Positions 34,989 to 44,706 are shown, counted from the stretch's first letter. The stretch: DNA of 64,000 bases from Pelosinus sp. UFO1 (GCF_000725345.1 NZ_CP008852.1:982001-1046000); one strand, 5' to 3'. A program made the numbers and translations. Notes: generated from the sequence alone by a model not told the origin.

Positions 34989-36482
34989 TTGGCCTCAGAA
35001 TATATCATCAATCTAAAGAATATTAGCAAAACATTTGGCGGTGTTAAGGCATTAGATGGTGTTTCACTAGATATTAAACGTGGTGAAGTTCATGCGCTGG
35101 TAGGAGAAAATGGTGCTGGAAAATCCACGTTAATAAAGGTATTAGCGGGTGTCCATTTCCCAGATGATGGTGCCGAAATCTATATTAATGGGGAGCGAAC
35201 CATTATAAAAAATCCAATGGATGCCATTCGCAAGGGAATCTCAGTTATCTATCAAGATATTAGCTTATTTCCTAATTTAACGGTTGCAGAAAATATTTGT
35301 ATTGGCAATGATGCTGTATGGAAGGCAAAGCTTAACTGGTCTCAAATTAAGGAATTGGCGGAAATCGCCATTGCCAAAGTAGGTTCAAATATCGACCCAG
35401 GCATGTTGCTAAAGGATTTAAATTTGGCTTCACAGCAGATTGTTGCCATTGCTAGAGCAATTAGCTTCAATGCTAGTTTAATTATTATGGATGAGCCTAC
35501 CTCCGCATTATCCTCAGGGGAGGTTGAAAACCTATATCAGATTATAGATAACCTTCGTAAGAATAATATTGCTGTTTTGTTTATTAGCCATAAATTTGAT
35601 GAAGTATATCGTGTGGCGACTCGTGCAACAATACTCCGCGATGGCAAATTTATTGCTGCTCATGATACTGAAAATGTGAATCCGCAAGAGTTAATACGTT
35701 TAATGGTTGGCCGTGATGTGCAGTATATTTCCATGAATGCAGAGAAAATCTCCAGCGAAGAAATTTTAAGAGTCAAAAATCTGAGTAAAAAAGGTAATTT
35801 CCGTAATATCTCTTTTGAACTTAGAAAGGGTGAAATTATTGGAATTACAGGGTTAGTTGGCTCAGGACGTACTGAACTGGCAAAGGCAATTTTTGGCCTC
35901 AATAAACCAGATTCGGGAGAAATCATTTTAGGTGGTCAGCTTGTTACCATCGCATCTTCTAATGATGCAGTAAAGTATGGGATAGGGTATGTTCCAGAAA
36001 ATAGACAGTTGGAAGGGTTGATTGGTAAAAATACTGTTTGTCAAAATATTAGCTTATCGATTTTGGAGCAGCTGTGCGATAAATATAACTCAATTGATGT
36101 AATTAAAGAAAGAAAACTAGCTCAGGAATATATAGAGAAGTTAGATGTTAGGCCTACTGATATGGATAAATTGGTTGGGCAATTAAGTGGCGGTAATCAG
36201 CAAAAAGTAGTATTGGCTAAATGGTTAGTTACAAACCCAAAGATTTTAATTACAGATGAACCAACAAGTGGAGTCGATATCGGTGCAAAAATTGAAATAC
36301 ATAAAGCCCTCAGGCAATTGGCGAATAGCGGCATAGGTGTCATCGTAATTTCCTCAGAGCTGCCTGAGATATTGGCAGTTAGTGATCGAATTTTTATAAT
36401 GCGGCAAGGTAGTATCGTTAGTGTTATTGATAAAAACCAAGCAACTCAGGAAGTTATTTTAGCAAAAGCTTTGGGTGCATAA
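34989..36482 (+). CDS. rhaT: Rhamnose ABC importer, ATP-binding protein
   Basis: 497 aa with two ABC domains, as in RbsA/MglA-type sugar importers. Walker A GENGAGKST (domain 1) and a degenerate second site GLVGSGRTELAKAIFG; signature LNLASQQIVAIARAI and LSGGNQQKVVLAKWL. A TTG start at 34989 behind GGGAGGGG is chosen; no ATG or GTG is well placed. Energises the two permeases downstream. Repeat element copy 2 separates it from them. Confidence 0.9.
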   Translation: MASEYIINLKNISKTFGGVKALDGVSLDIKRGEVHALVGENGAGKSTLIKVLAGVHFPDDGAEIYINGERTIIKNPMDAIRKGISVIYQDISLFPNLTVAENICIGNDAVWKAKLNWSQIKELAEIAIAKVGSNIDPGMLLKDLNLASQQIVAIARAISFNASLIIMDEPTSALSSGEVENLYQIIDNLRKNNIAVLFISHKFDEVYRVATRATILRDGKFIAAHDTENVNPQELIRLMVGRDVQYISMNAEKISSEEILRVKNLSKKGNFRNISFELRKGEIIGITGLVGSGRTELAKAIFGLNKPDSGEIILGGQLVTIASSNDAVKYGIGYVPENRQLEGLIGKNTVCQNISLSILEQLCDKYNSIDVIKERKLAQEYIEKLDVRPTDMDKLVGQLSGGNQQKVVLAKWLVTNPKILITDEPTSGVDIGAKIEIHKALRQLANSGIGVIVISSELPEILAVSDRIFIMRQGSIVSVIDKNQATQEVILAKALGA

Positions 36483-36496
36483 GAGGCATTGCATTA

Positions 36497-36594
36497 TAAG
36501 AAAAGACTTGACTTGTGCCAAGTCCTCAGACGCAGGCAGAAGCCTTAGTCGTTCTTACTTGGAATCAAGAAAGTGTTATACTTTCTGATTCCGT
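36497..36594 (-). repeat. 96-bp structured intergenic element, copy 2 (inverted, inside the rha operon)
   Basis: Reverse orientation relative to the operon. 3' hairpin has one mismatch (GACTTGGC / GTCAAGTC in element orientation). On the + strand it leaves an A-tract that abuts the ribosome binding site of the first permease gene. Confidence 0.85.
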
Positions 36595-36614
36595 GAAAAA
36601 AGGAGGATGTAAGA

Positions 36615-37607
36615 ATGAAAGATTTGCTTAAAAAACGTGAGTTTCTCATGTTTATGATGCTATTGATTATCAGTTTATGTATCTCTCTTATCGCCCCTGC
36701 TTTTCTGACGCCGTCTAACTTGCTCAGTATTATTATGAATAATGTTATCTTGGCAATTATGGCGATGGGCATGACCTTAGTTATTGTTACTTCAGGTATT
36801 GACGTATCAGTTGGTTCACAGCTGGGATTTGCTGCCATATTTGTTGGTATGCTAGCTTTACTGCCCAGTTCAAACATATTCACAGTGTTACTGGTGGGGG
36901 TACTTTGTGGAACTTTGTTAGGTATCCTAAATGGAGTATTAATTGCTGGAGCCGAGATACCAGCAATTGTAGTTAGCTTAGGTACAATGAATATTTTCCG
37001 TGGAAGTTTATTGCTATATACAAATGGTAAGTGGGTAACATCCCTGCCTACCTGGTATACAAGTCTTTATAATACGTCAGTTTTAGGAGTTCCAACGCCA
37101 ATTCTGATTCTTCTGTTGGTGATTGGTGTTACTTACTTTATTGCTCAGCACACTCGATTAGGGCGAAGTATCTATGCCTTAGGAGGTAATCCGGCAATTG
37201 CTTCAAGAGTTGGTATCAATACAGGGAAGGTCACCTTGTTTGTCTTTGCTTATATGGGGGCGTTAACTGGCATCGCCAGTATCTTGTATGGTGCCCAATT
37301 GGCGACAATTGATCCTAATGCAGGCACATCCTTTGAATTAATGGTTATTTCTGCCGTTGTTATCGGTGGTGCGAATGTGCTTGGAGGAAGTGGCAGTTTA
37401 TTGGGTAGTTTGATTGGTGTATTAATTCTAGGTGTTTTGCAAAATGGCATTATTCTAATGCGTATCGAACCTTATTGGCAGAATGTAGTTGTGGGCTTAA
37501 TTTTAATCACCGCAGTAACATTGGATGTCGTGAATAATCGTAAAAATGAAGCAAGTAAAAAAGTAATTTATGTCGCCGAAGACATAAAGGCAGGTGTTAA
37601 AGCATGA
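36615..37607 (+). CDS. rhaP: Rhamnose ABC importer, permease 1
   Basis: 330 aa, RbsC/AraH-type permease with about ten helices; signature TSGIDVSVGSQLGFAAIFVGM and family loop YALGGNPAIASRVGIN. GGAGGATG ribosome binding site. Its last four bases overlap the next permease start (ATGA). Forms the membrane heterodimer with the next protein. Confidence 0.9.
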   Translation: MKDLLKKREFLMFMMLLIISLCISLIAPAFLTPSNLLSIIMNNVILAIMAMGMTLVIVTSGIDVSVGSQLGFAAIFVGMLALLPSSNIFTVLLVGVLCGTLLGILNGVLIAGAEIPAIVVSLGTMNIFRGSLLLYTNGKWVTSLPTWYTSLYNTSVLGVPTPILILLLVIGVTYFIAQHTRLGRSIYALGGNPAIASRVGINTGKVTLFVFAYMGALTGIASILYGAQLATIDPNAGTSFELMVISAVVIGGANVLGGSGSLLGSLIGVLILGVLQNGIILMRIEPYWQNVVVGLILITAVTLDVVNNRKNEASKKVIYVAEDIKAGVKA

Positions 37608-38575
37608 TAAAGGTAAAACGATCCCACGAATTAACGCTGCTGCTATTTTTTATCGCTTTAATGATTGCTATGAGTATTTTGGCACCATCCTTTTTAACGG
37701 TTGATAATCTTCTTTCTGTCACACAACAGATGTCAGAGTTCGGCATATTGGCATTAGGTGTTACGGTGATTATTATTACAGCAGGCATTGACCTTTCGGT
37801 AGGGTCGATTGCTGGTTTAACTACTATCGTTATTGCTATGACTTATGGTATGTCTGGTAGTCTTGTGCTGGCAGTTCTCTTAGGAATCGTAACAGGAGCG
37901 TTGTGTGGTGCATTTAACGGAGTGCTGATTGCCAAGATTGGTGTTCCGCCAATATTGGTAACATTGGGAACCATGACCTTTTTTAATGGCATTGCATTGG
38001 TACTTAGTAAAGGAAATGCGATTTCTGATTTACCAGAGGAATTTTACTTTATTGGTCAAGGTTACTTGTTTGGGAATATTCCCGTACAAACAGTAATTTT
38101 TGCTATATTGGCTGTTCTCACTTCTCTTTTGTTATCGAAAACACCTTGGGGACGAAGGGTGTACGCGGTGGGAAATAATCCAGTAGCATCCATATTTTCT
38201 GGTGTGAAGGTAGAACAAGTTCTTCTCTACGTATACATTTTTGCTGGTATTATGGCAGCGATTTCTGGTTGGATTATTTCTTCGCGAGTTTCTACTGCCA
38301 GAGCAGATTTGGGCGCCGTATATCTAATGCAGAGTATTTCTGCTACGGTTCTGGGAGGAACCAATATTGCTGGTGGTTCTGGTACCATTTTTGGAACAGT
38401 AATCGGTGTTTGTGTCTTTGCAGTTCTTGCGAATGGTCTTAATCTTATTGGTGTCAGTCCTTTCGCTCAAAACCTATTAATGGGCTTAGCTTTGATTGTT
38501 GTACTTTTAATTAACAATATGGAAATTATTAAAAATAAAATTTCTTTATTTATTAAATTGAATTTTAACTCATGA
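37604..38575 (+). CDS. rhaQ: Rhamnose ABC importer, permease 2
   Basis: 323 aa, same fold as permease 1: TAGIDLSVGSIAGLTTIVIAM, YAVGNNPVASIFSGVK, GGTNIAGGSGTIFGTVIG. Start codon overlaps the previous stop. Membrane partner of the ATPase and the lipoprotein downstream. Confidence 0.9.
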   Translation: MIKVKRSHELTLLLFFIALMIAMSILAPSFLTVDNLLSVTQQMSEFGILALGVTVIIITAGIDLSVGSIAGLTTIVIAMTYGMSGSLVLAVLLGIVTGALCGAFNGVLIAKIGVPPILVTLGTMTFFNGIALVLSKGNAISDLPEEFYFIGQGYLFGNIPVQTVIFAILAVLTSLLLSKTPWGRRVYAVGNNPVASIFSGVKVEQVLLYVYIFAGIMAAISGWIISSRVSTARADLGAVYLMQSISATVLGGTNIAGGSGTIFGTVIGVCVFAVLANGLNLIGVSPFAQNLLMGLALIVVLLINNMEIIKNKISLFIKLNFNS

Positions 38576-38708
38576 TGGTCATAGAGATTTCCGGTTTACC
38601 AGGAGGCTTGCATATACAAAAAATAAGAAAGGAAGGGGGCAGTTATTAGGGGCCTTATCAGGAATATACCGGGCATTTCGAAAAAATAAAATAATGGAGT
38701 GATTTTGA

Positions 38709-39740
38709 ATGAAGGCTAATAGAAAGATTACAACGCTATTGATGTTGGTGTTTGTTATGTCTATGCTGCTAGTAGGATGTGGCAGTAGTAATTCAAATAC
38801 TGCTGCAAAACAAGACAATCAGGGAAAGTCAGGTAAGAAAGTAGTAGCAATGGTACCTAAAGTAATTGGTAGCCCATATTTTGATACCTGTGCAGAAGGT
38901 GCCAAGAAGGTAGCAGCAGAATTTGGTTTTGAGCTTTTATATACTGGACCAACAGCTGCTGATGCTGCTCAACAAGTAAATATCATTCAAGATTTAATTA
39001 GTAAAAAAGTAGATGTGTTAATTGTTTCTGCTAACGATGCACAAGCTGTTGCTCCCGTACTTAAAAAAGCAAAAGCAGCTGGTATTAAAGTAATAACATA
39101 TGACGCTGACACCACTCCAGATGCTCGTGATCTATTTATCAATCAGACAACTCCCGAAATTCTTGGTCGTCATATTATGGATAATATATCCAAAGAAATT
39201 GGTGGCAATGGTGAGTATGCCATTTTAACAGCTTCCTTAACAGCTTCCAATCAAAATGTCTGGATTAAGTGGATGAAAGAACAACAAGCTGCTAAATACC
39301 CTGACATTAAGCTCGTAACCATTGCACCAAGTGAAGAAGATCAGCAAAAAGCTTTTGCCCAAACGCAAAACCTAGTGAAAGCCTATCCTAATTTGAAAGG
39401 AATTGCGGCTTTATCCACTGTTGCTGAACCAGGCGCAGCACAGGCTATCGAACAAATGGGTTTAATAGGCAAAATCAAATTAATTGGTTTAGCTACTCCT
39501 AATGGAATGAGACAATACTTAAAGAGTGGTGCAGCACAGAGCGCTACCTTATGGGATGTTGGTAAACTTGGTTATTTGAGCATGTATATGGCAAAACAAC
39601 TTCTTGATGGCAAAGTTCCTACGGATGGAATGGAGATTCCTACTGTAGGTAAGGTTGCGTATAAAGCAGATAATAAAGAAATCATTATGGGTGAACCTTT
39701 AGATTTTACAAGAGAGAATGTCGATACTTATAATTTCTAA
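38709..39740 (+). CDS. rhaS: Rhamnose ABC importer, substrate-binding lipoprotein
   Basis: 343 aa. Lipoprotein signal with lipobox LVGC (Cys about residue 24), followed by an Asn/Ser linker and a periplasmic-binding-protein type 1 fold ([67 protein letters not shown]). Resembles RhaS/LsrB-like sugar binders. Start behind TGGAGTG. Confidence 0.9.
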   Translation: MKANRKITTLLMLVFVMSMLLVGCGSSNSNTAAKQDNQGKSGKKVVAMVPKVIGSPYFDTCAEGAKKVAAEFGFELLYTGPTAADAAQQVNIIQDLISKKVDVLIVSANDAQAVAPVLKKAKAAGIKVITYDADTTPDARDLFINQTTPEILGRHIMDNISKEIGGNGEYAILTASLTASNQNVWIKWMKEQQAAKYPDIKLVTIAPSEEDQQKAFAQTQNLVKAYPNLKGIAALSTVAEPGAAQAIEQMGLIGKIKLIGLATPNGMRQYLKSGAAQSATLWDVGKLGYLSMYMAKQLLDGKVPTDGMEIPTVGKVAYKADNKEIIMGEPLDFTRENVDTYNF

Positions 39741-39780
39741 TTCCTTTTTAAGACCATCTGGAAAAGGTAGGTTTATTAGA

Positions 39781-40095
39781 ATGATTCGTAAAGCATGCAT
39801 TATGAAGGTATTTCCTAATTGCCAGGAAGAGTATAAAAGACGTCATGAAGGTATCTGGCCAGAAATGGTGAAGATGCTTGCCGAATATGGGGCTCACAAT
39901 TATTCCATCCATCTTGACCCAACTACTAATTCCCTATTTGCTTATTTGGAAATTGAAGAGGAAGAAAAATGGAGTAAAAGTGCTGAAACTGAAATTTGCC
40001 AAAAATGGTGGGCCTATATGAAAGATGTAATGGAAACCAATCCTGACAATTCTCCGGTAATATGTAACTTACAAGAAGTTTTCTACCAAGCATAA
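39781..40095 (+). CDS. rhaM: L-rhamnose mutarotase
   Basis: 104 aa, exactly the family length. Motifs [48 protein letters not shown], and [13 protein letters not shown]. Interconverts alpha and beta L-rhamnose, feeding the isomerase. ATG at 39781 has AAAGGTAGG upstream; the longer reading from 39718 overlaps the binding-protein gene and is rejected. Confidence 0.93.
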   Translation: MIRKACIMKVFPNCQEEYKRRHEGIWPEMVKMLAEYGAHNYSIHLDPTTNSLFAYLEIEEEEKWSKSAETEICQKWWAYMKDVMETNPDNSPVICNLQEVFYQA

Positions 40096-40117
40096 AATAA
40101 TAAAAGAGGTGCTTATT

Positions 40118-41278
40118 ATGGCAAATCGCATTGTACTTAATGAAACATCATACTTTGGTGCAGGATCCATTCGTGTAATTCCAGAGGAAGTGAAACGCAG
40201 ACAATTCAAAAAGGCTTTAGTAGTAACGGATAAAGACTTAGTAAAATTTAATGTTGCTCAAAAGGTAACTACAGTGTTAGAAGATGCAGGTATACCTTAT
40301 GAAATTTATGATAATGTAAAACAAAACCCTACTATCGAGAATGTGCAAAGTGGCGTTAAAAAGTTCGCAGAAGTAAAGGCAGATTTTATTATTGCGATTG
40401 GCGGCGGTTCTTCTATTGATACAGCCAAAGGAATTGGCATTGTTACCAATAATCCTGATTTTGCTGATGTAAGATCTCTTGAGGGAGTAGCTGACACCAA
40501 AAATAAAAGCGTTCCAATTATTGCAGTGGCGACAACGGCTGGTACAGCAGCGGAAGTGACGATTAATTATGTAATTACCGATGAAGCCGCAATTAAAAAA
40601 ATGGTCTGTGTAGATCCTAATGATATTCCTGTATTGGCAATCATTGATCCAGAATTGATGACTTCTATGCCAAAAGGGCTTACTGCTGCTACTGGCATGG
40701 ATGCACTAACTCATGCCATCGAAGGCTATATCACAAAGGGAGCATGGGTATTAACCGATATGTTTGAACTAAAAGCGATGGAGCTTATTGCAAAACATCT
40801 GGAGAAGGCAGTATTTGAACCTAATAATATTGAAGCTAGAGATGGCATGGGAACAGCTCAATATATTGCAGGTATGGGATTTTCTAATGTGGGGCTAGGG
40901 ATCGTTCACTCTATGGCTCATTCCCTAGGAGCTGTGTATGATACACCTCATGGTGTTGCTAATGCTCTATTGTTGCCCTACGTAATGGAGTATAATGCTC
41001 CTGACACGGGAGAAAAATACAAAGAAATTGCGCGGCAATTAGGTGTAGAGAATGTAGATAAGATGACTACCGAAGAATATAGAAAAGCCGCGATTGACGC
41101 GGTTATGACTTTGTCACAGAAGATAGGTATCCCACAAAAGTTAGTGGAAATTGGTGGTAGAGAAGAAGAGTTGCCAAGATTAGCAAAAATGGCTTATCAG
41201 GACGTATGCACCCCAGGAAATCCAAGAGATACCACGGAAACTGAAATACTTGATATTTATAAAAAGGCTTTTAAGTAA
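40118..41278 (+). CDS. fucO: Lactaldehyde reductase / iron-containing alcohol dehydrogenase
   Basis: 386 aa group III Fe-dependent alcohol dehydrogenase. NAD-binding GGGSSIDTAKGIGI, TTAGTAAEVT, iron ligands in MDALTHAIEGYIT and HSMAHSLGAVYDTPHGVANALLLP. Strong identity pattern to FucO. Reduces L-lactaldehyde from rhamnulose-1-P cleavage to 1,2-propanediol with NADH, a fermentation sink. ATG at 40118 behind AGAGGTG. Last gene of the operon, followed by a terminator. Confidence 0.92.
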   Translation: MANRIVLNETSYFGAGSIRVIPEEVKRRQFKKALVVTDKDLVKFNVAQKVTTVLEDAGIPYEIYDNVKQNPTIENVQSGVKKFAEVKADFIIAIGGGSSIDTAKGIGIVTNNPDFADVRSLEGVADTKNKSVPIIAVATTAGTAAEVTINYVITDEAAIKKMVCVDPNDIPVLAIIDPELMTSMPKGLTAATGMDALTHAIEGYITKGAWVLTDMFELKAMELIAKHLEKAVFEPNNIEARDGMGTAQYIAGMGFSNVGLGIVHSMAHSLGAVYDTPHGVANALLLPYVMEYNAPDTGEKYKEIARQLGVENVDKMTTEEYRKAAIDAVMTLSQKIGIPQKLVEIGGREEELPRLAKMAYQDVCTPGNPRDTTETEILDIYKKAFK

Positions 41279-41327
41279 TAAGGAAAACGCCCGTATCCTC
41301 ACTGAGGCTATGGGCGTTTTCCTTATT
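41277..41327. terminator. Bidirectional terminator after rha operon
   Basis: Sixteen-pair stem AATAAGGAAAACGCCC / GGGCGTTTTCCTTATT with an inner CCTC / GAGG hairpin; overlaps the fucO stop codon. Confidence 0.85.
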
Positions 41328-41360
41328 CGGGGGAGATATAGACGAATAGTAAGTAATGTT

Positions 41361-41996
41361 TTATGCTTTTCCTCCTGAATCAACGATGAACACTTTTACA
41401 TCCTTCTTGCCAAAGTCTAAGGCATGATCAACAGAGGTTTTAGCAATGTCAATGCGGTTTCCTTTAATAGCTCCTCCAGTATCCTCCGCTACGGCATATT
41501 CGCCATGTCCATCAGGATACTGGATAAATACTTTCGATTTTAAGGGGATGACATTAGGATCCACGGCGATGACTCCAGGACGAATATCAGTACCTAAAAA
41601 TGTTTTATCACCCCATTGGTCATTGTCGTGAGCGCCTGGTGCATAAGCCGTTGCCTTAATATCCAGTACCTTTTCATAATGTGCTGGGGTTTTTCCAGAA
41701 GGTGCTTTATTTTGATCATTCGTATCTTTGGAATCTTGATGTCTTGATTGGTCTGAAGGAGTTGATTTTTCGGTAGTTGAATTGTGAGTTGAAGGAGTGT
41801 CTTTGACTTGTTGGGAGACTTCAACTGGAGCGTTGCCAGCAGCATTTGGGTCAGCGGAAGCATGGACAGTAGCTGCTGGTATTCCTGGCAACATTGCACC
41901 AGATAGTATGGTGGCTCCCGCGACTGCCGCTGCAAGACCTTTGAATTTTTTCTGTAACCGTGCAATGGTATGGTTTCGTCTATGTTTATGACTCAT
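41361..41996 (-). CDS. 3D-domain secreted cell-wall protein
   Basis: 211 aa. Basic N-terminus, hydrophobic signal helix with AAAVAGATILSGAML and an AxA-type cleavage region, a long Ser/Thr/Gln/Lys-rich linker, and a C-terminal 3D domain (about 120-211): TAYAPGAHDNDQWGDKTFLGT, GVIAVDPNVIPLKSKVFI, AVAEDTGGAIKGNRIDI. The domain is a double-psi barrel found in lytic transglycosylases (YabE, YuiC, YocH type). ATG at 41996 is 9 nt after AAGGAGG. Probably acts on peptidoglycan. Confidence 0.85.
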   Translation of the reverse strand: MSHKHRRNHTIARLQKKFKGLAAAVAGATILSGAMLPGIPAATVHASADPNAAGNAPVEVSQQVKDTPSTHNSTTEKSTPSDQSRHQDSKDTNDQNKAPSGKTPAHYEKVLDIKATAYAPGAHDNDQWGDKTFLGTDIRPGVIAVDPNVIPLKSKVFIQYPDGHGEYAVAEDTGGAIKGNRIDIAKTSVDHALDFGKKDVKVFIVDSGGKA

Positions 41997-42125
41997 AATC
42001 ATCATCCTCCTTGACGAGGTTATTATTTCTAGTGTTTGCAAAATAAAAAATAAAATCCTTGGAATCTTTTAGTATGTTTAATTGTCAAGATATGAGGATT
42101 GGAGTTAGTTGATAAGCTAAGAATA

Positions 42126-42581
42126 TTAAATAAGTAACGCGCCTCGCTCTTTATAACGGGTTATTAGGAATTCAGAATCTACATTTGTAATGCCATCAAT
42201 GGACTGTAGTTTTCGAATACAACAATTTGCATGTTCTTGATCGTCAAATAGGGCATGAACATGTAAGTGAGGGTGGCCGCTCATTTGGTAAACATTTGTT
42301 ATTTCGTCGAAGGTTAATAGCTTTTGGGCAACAGAATCTATTTTAGTCCATTCTACATTAATGTTAAAATACATGGAGAGCATTTTTCCTGCTTTTAAAG
42401 GATTGACGACAATCGTAAAACGATCAATAATTCCATGATCTACAAGCTGATTAATACGTTCTCTAACGGTCGCACGAGTTAAATTTACAAGACGGCCCAG
42501 TTCGGCATTGCTTAGTCGGCCGTTTTCTGATAAATATTTTAGTATCTGCCTATCAATTTCATCTAAGTCTTTAAATTGCAT
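42126..42581 (-). CDS. Lrp/AsnC family transcriptional regulator
   Basis: 151 aa. N-terminal helix-turn-helix (DEIDRQILKYLSENGRLSNAELGRLVNLTRATVRERINQLVDHGII) and C-terminal RAM/AsnC ligand-binding domain. Typically senses an amino acid as an octamer. Divergent from a TauE exporter operon about 245 bp away, which contains an AT-rich stretch with TGATATATCA, so the exporter is a plausible target. Confidence 0.88.
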   Translation of the reverse strand: MQFKDLDEIDRQILKYLSENGRLSNAELGRLVNLTRATVRERINQLVDHGIIDRFTIVVNPLKAGKMLSMYFNINVEWTKIDSVAQKLLTFDEITNVYQMSGHPHLHVHALFDDQEHANCCIRKLQSIDGITNVDSEFLITRYKERGALLI

Positions 42582-42826
42582 GGTTAGATGTTCCTTTCCA
42601 TATAAAATATACTAAAGAATTAGGATATACTGATTTTAAATCCTTATTTATAGCATTTAATTGATGTAAACGATTTTCCTTACAAAGTAAAAAAATACAT
42701 ATAAATATTGATCGAATGTATTTTGTATATTATACTTGTGAATGTACATAAAAAGAAAGCCCAAAATATTTTTTTAAGGATATTTTTTTTGATATATCAA
42801 TAAATTTGTGATTGGAGTGAAGTTAT

Positions 42827-43666
42827 GTGACGATTGTAGCTATAAAAATACTGCTTATTTCTATTTCGGCAGGGATTCTTGGCTCTATTTTAGGTCTTGG
42901 TGGAGGAATTATTGTTACGCCAGCATTAACCTTTTTGTTTGGGGTAGATATTCAGCATGCCATCGGGGCAAGTCTTATTTCCGTTATTGCTACTTCCAGC
43001 GGGGCGGCAGTAGCCTACATTCGAGATGGAATTACCAATATTCGGGTAGGAATGTTTTTAGAAATTGCAACAACAATAGGGGCCATTACAGGAGCCATGA
43101 TAGGTGGGATTATTTCGCCAAACTTATTATACGCGATGTTCGGTTTCTTTATTTTTTATTCCGCTGTACTTATGCTGAAAAAGGTCAAGGAAGAGCTGCC
43201 TGGTGAAGTAGCTTTGCATAGTGTAGCAAGTAAGCTAAAGTTGCAAGGCGAGTACTATGATAAAGCTTTAAAGAAAACTGTTCCCTATAATGTGGATAAT
43301 GTGTATGGCGGTTTTGGCGTTATGTATGGGGCGGGAATTATATCAGGCCTTTTAGGTATCGGAAGCGGCAGTTTTAAAGTGATGGCAATGGACGTTTTTA
43401 TGAAGCTGCCTTTAAAGGTTTCTAGTGCAACTAGTAATTTTATGATGGGCGTTACTGGTGCAGCGAGTGCTGGGATTTATTTATTTAGAGGAGATATTAG
43501 TCCTCTTATTTCAGCCCCTGTTGCCCTTGGTGTTTTAATTGGGGCTACCATTGGAACTAGAATTATGCAACGGTTAAAAAGCAAAACCATTCGTAAACTT
43601 TTTGTTCCAATTCTAATGTACGTGGCAATTCAAATGATGGCACAGGGATTGGGGGTTAGATTATGA
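42827..43666 (+). CDS. TauE/SafE family sulfite/anion exporter
   Basis: 279 aa, about eight helices; duplicated TauE motif with GILGSILGLGGGIIVTPAL near the N-terminus and GAGIISGLLGIGSGSFKVMAM in the second half. Exports sulfite, sulfoacetate or related anions in characterised cases; substrate here unknown. Starts at GTG with TGGAGTG upstream. Stop overlaps the next gene start. Confidence 0.88.
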   Translation: MTIVAIKILLISISAGILGSILGLGGGIIVTPALTFLFGVDIQHAIGASLISVIATSSGAAVAYIRDGITNIRVGMFLEIATTIGAITGAMIGGIISPNLLYAMFGFFIFYSAVLMLKKVKEELPGEVALHSVASKLKLQGEYYDKALKKTVPYNVDNVYGGFGVMYGAGIISGLLGIGSGSFKVMAMDVFMKLPLKVSSATSNFMMGVTGAASAGIYLFRGDISPLISAPVALGVLIGATIGTRIMQRLKSKTIRKLFVPILMYVAIQMMAQGLGVRL

Positions 43667-44046
43667 GTGAAGTAATAGAAAAGGAAAAACAAACTTCTGG
43701 AAAAGTACTCAATGAAGCTGAGGTTTTTGTTAGCAAGTCTTTGCGGGCTGGCGTATTGCTGAGTGCCATTGTTATTTCTGTAGGTCTAGTACTTTTCTTA
43801 GTGAGTGGTGAGAGTGGCTATCCTGGAGAAACGTATCCGACTCTTCTTAAAGATATCTTTGTAGGAGCAGTAAATATGAAACCTTTTGCCATTATTTTGG
43901 CAGGGTTAGTTTTATTGATATTGACCCCTATTATGCGGGTTGGTGTTTCAATACTGGTTTTCTTAAAAGAGAAGGATTGGTTATATGTAATTATTTCAGC
44001 TATTGTTTTTCTAATTCTGATTAGCAGTTTTTTCTTTGGTAAATAA
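43663..44046 (+). CDS. DUF1634 membrane protein
   Basis: 127 aa, three helices; VFVSKSLRAGVLLSAIVISVGLVLFLVSG, then PFAIILAGLVLLILTPIMRVGVSILVFLKEKDWLYVIISAIVFLILI. DUF1634 proteins regularly accompany TauE/SafE exporters; probably an accessory subunit. Overlaps the TauE gene by 4 bp. Confidence 0.85.
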   Translation: MSEVIEKEKQTSGKVLNEAEVFVSKSLRAGVLLSAIVISVGLVLFLVSGESGYPGETYPTLLKDIFVGAVNMKPFAIILAGLVLLILTPIMRVGVSILVFLKEKDWLYVIISAIVFLILISSFFFGK

Positions 44047-44069
44047 ATGAGTAAAATGGAGGAGCTTTT

Positions 44070-44543
44070 ATGAATAGAGTGTTTCAGATACAAGAAAGAT
44101 ATCTAGCGGAAATTGCGAGATTTGAGAATACGAGTATGATCAGAGATATATCTTTAAATTGGGAAAAAATACATATGGCTAGTTGTGCAGCGGTAGGGCG
44201 AATTCTTGCCTTAAAAAGGGGCGTGGACGCGGAACTAAGCGCCATAGCATGTTCAATACATGATTATGGCCGCATTATAACGGGGAAACAATACGACCAT
44301 GCCGCTGTAGGTTATGATCCTCTCAAGTTGTTTCTTGCACAAAGCGGTTATTTTACTTCAGAAGAGATTGAACTACTTGCAAAAGCTGCACAGAATCATA
44401 GTAATAAAAAAGAAATCGGAAGCCCTTTAGAGGAAATTGTCAAAGATGCGGATGTATTTGATTGTTATCAATATGGTCTTCCACTAGAGAGAGAAGAGCA
44501 AAGGGTTCGATTAAAGAGTATTCTAGAAGAATTGAGTCACTAA
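44070..44543 (+). CDS. Small HD-domain protein
   Basis: 157 aa. HD phosphohydrolase-like: KIHMASCAAVGRILA (His), ACSIHDYGRI (HD), AQNHSNK (His) and VKDADVFDCYQYG (Asp). Probably a metal-dependent nucleotidase or phosphohydrolase of unknown substrate. Same operon as the exporter, GGAGGAG ribosome binding site, terminator after the stop. Confidence 0.8.
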   Translation: MNRVFQIQERYLAEIARFENTSMIRDISLNWEKIHMASCAAVGRILALKRGVDAELSAIACSIHDYGRIITGKQYDHAAVGYDPLKLFLAQSGYFTSEEIELLAKAAQNHSNKKEIGSPLEEIVKDADVFDCYQYGLPLEREEQRVRLKSILEELSH

Positions 44544-44547
44544 AAAA

Positions 44548-44588
44548 ACAGCCTGATCCTGTAAGGTAGGATACTAGGCTGTCTTTTT
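44548..44588 (+). terminator. Terminator after HD-domain gene
   Basis: ACAGCCT..ATCCT / AGGAT..AGGCTGT stem with T7; the repeat element copy 3 starts 4 nt later. Confidence 0.88.
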
Positions 44589-44592
44589 TTGC

Positions 44593-44688
44593 GGAATCAG
44601 AAAGTATAACACTTTCTTGATTCCAAGTAAGAACGACTAAGGCTTCTGCCTGCGTCCGGGGACTTGGCACAAGCCAAGTCTTTTCTTA
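44593..44688 (+). repeat. 96-bp structured intergenic element, copy 3
   Basis: Complete version; both hairpins fully paired, loop ACAA in the 3' hairpin. Lies between convergent genes right after a terminator T-tract. Confidence 0.85.
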
Positions 44689-44706
44689 AAAGAAAACAAT
44701 AAATTT

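Noticed and set aside
38656-38685. Sigma-H-like AGGAATA...TTCGAAAAA before rhaS
   Set aside because: Weak -10 and located inside an operon; likely coincidence.
41594-41965. 123-aa minus-strand ORF inside the 3D-domain gene
   Set aside because: Out-of-frame shadow of the linker-rich 3D-domain gene; no motif and no ribosome binding site.
42808-43206. 132-aa ORF overlapping the TauE gene in another frame
   Set aside because: Aromatic-rich low-complexity composition, no family resemblance, and it lies inside a well-recognised membrane transporter gene.
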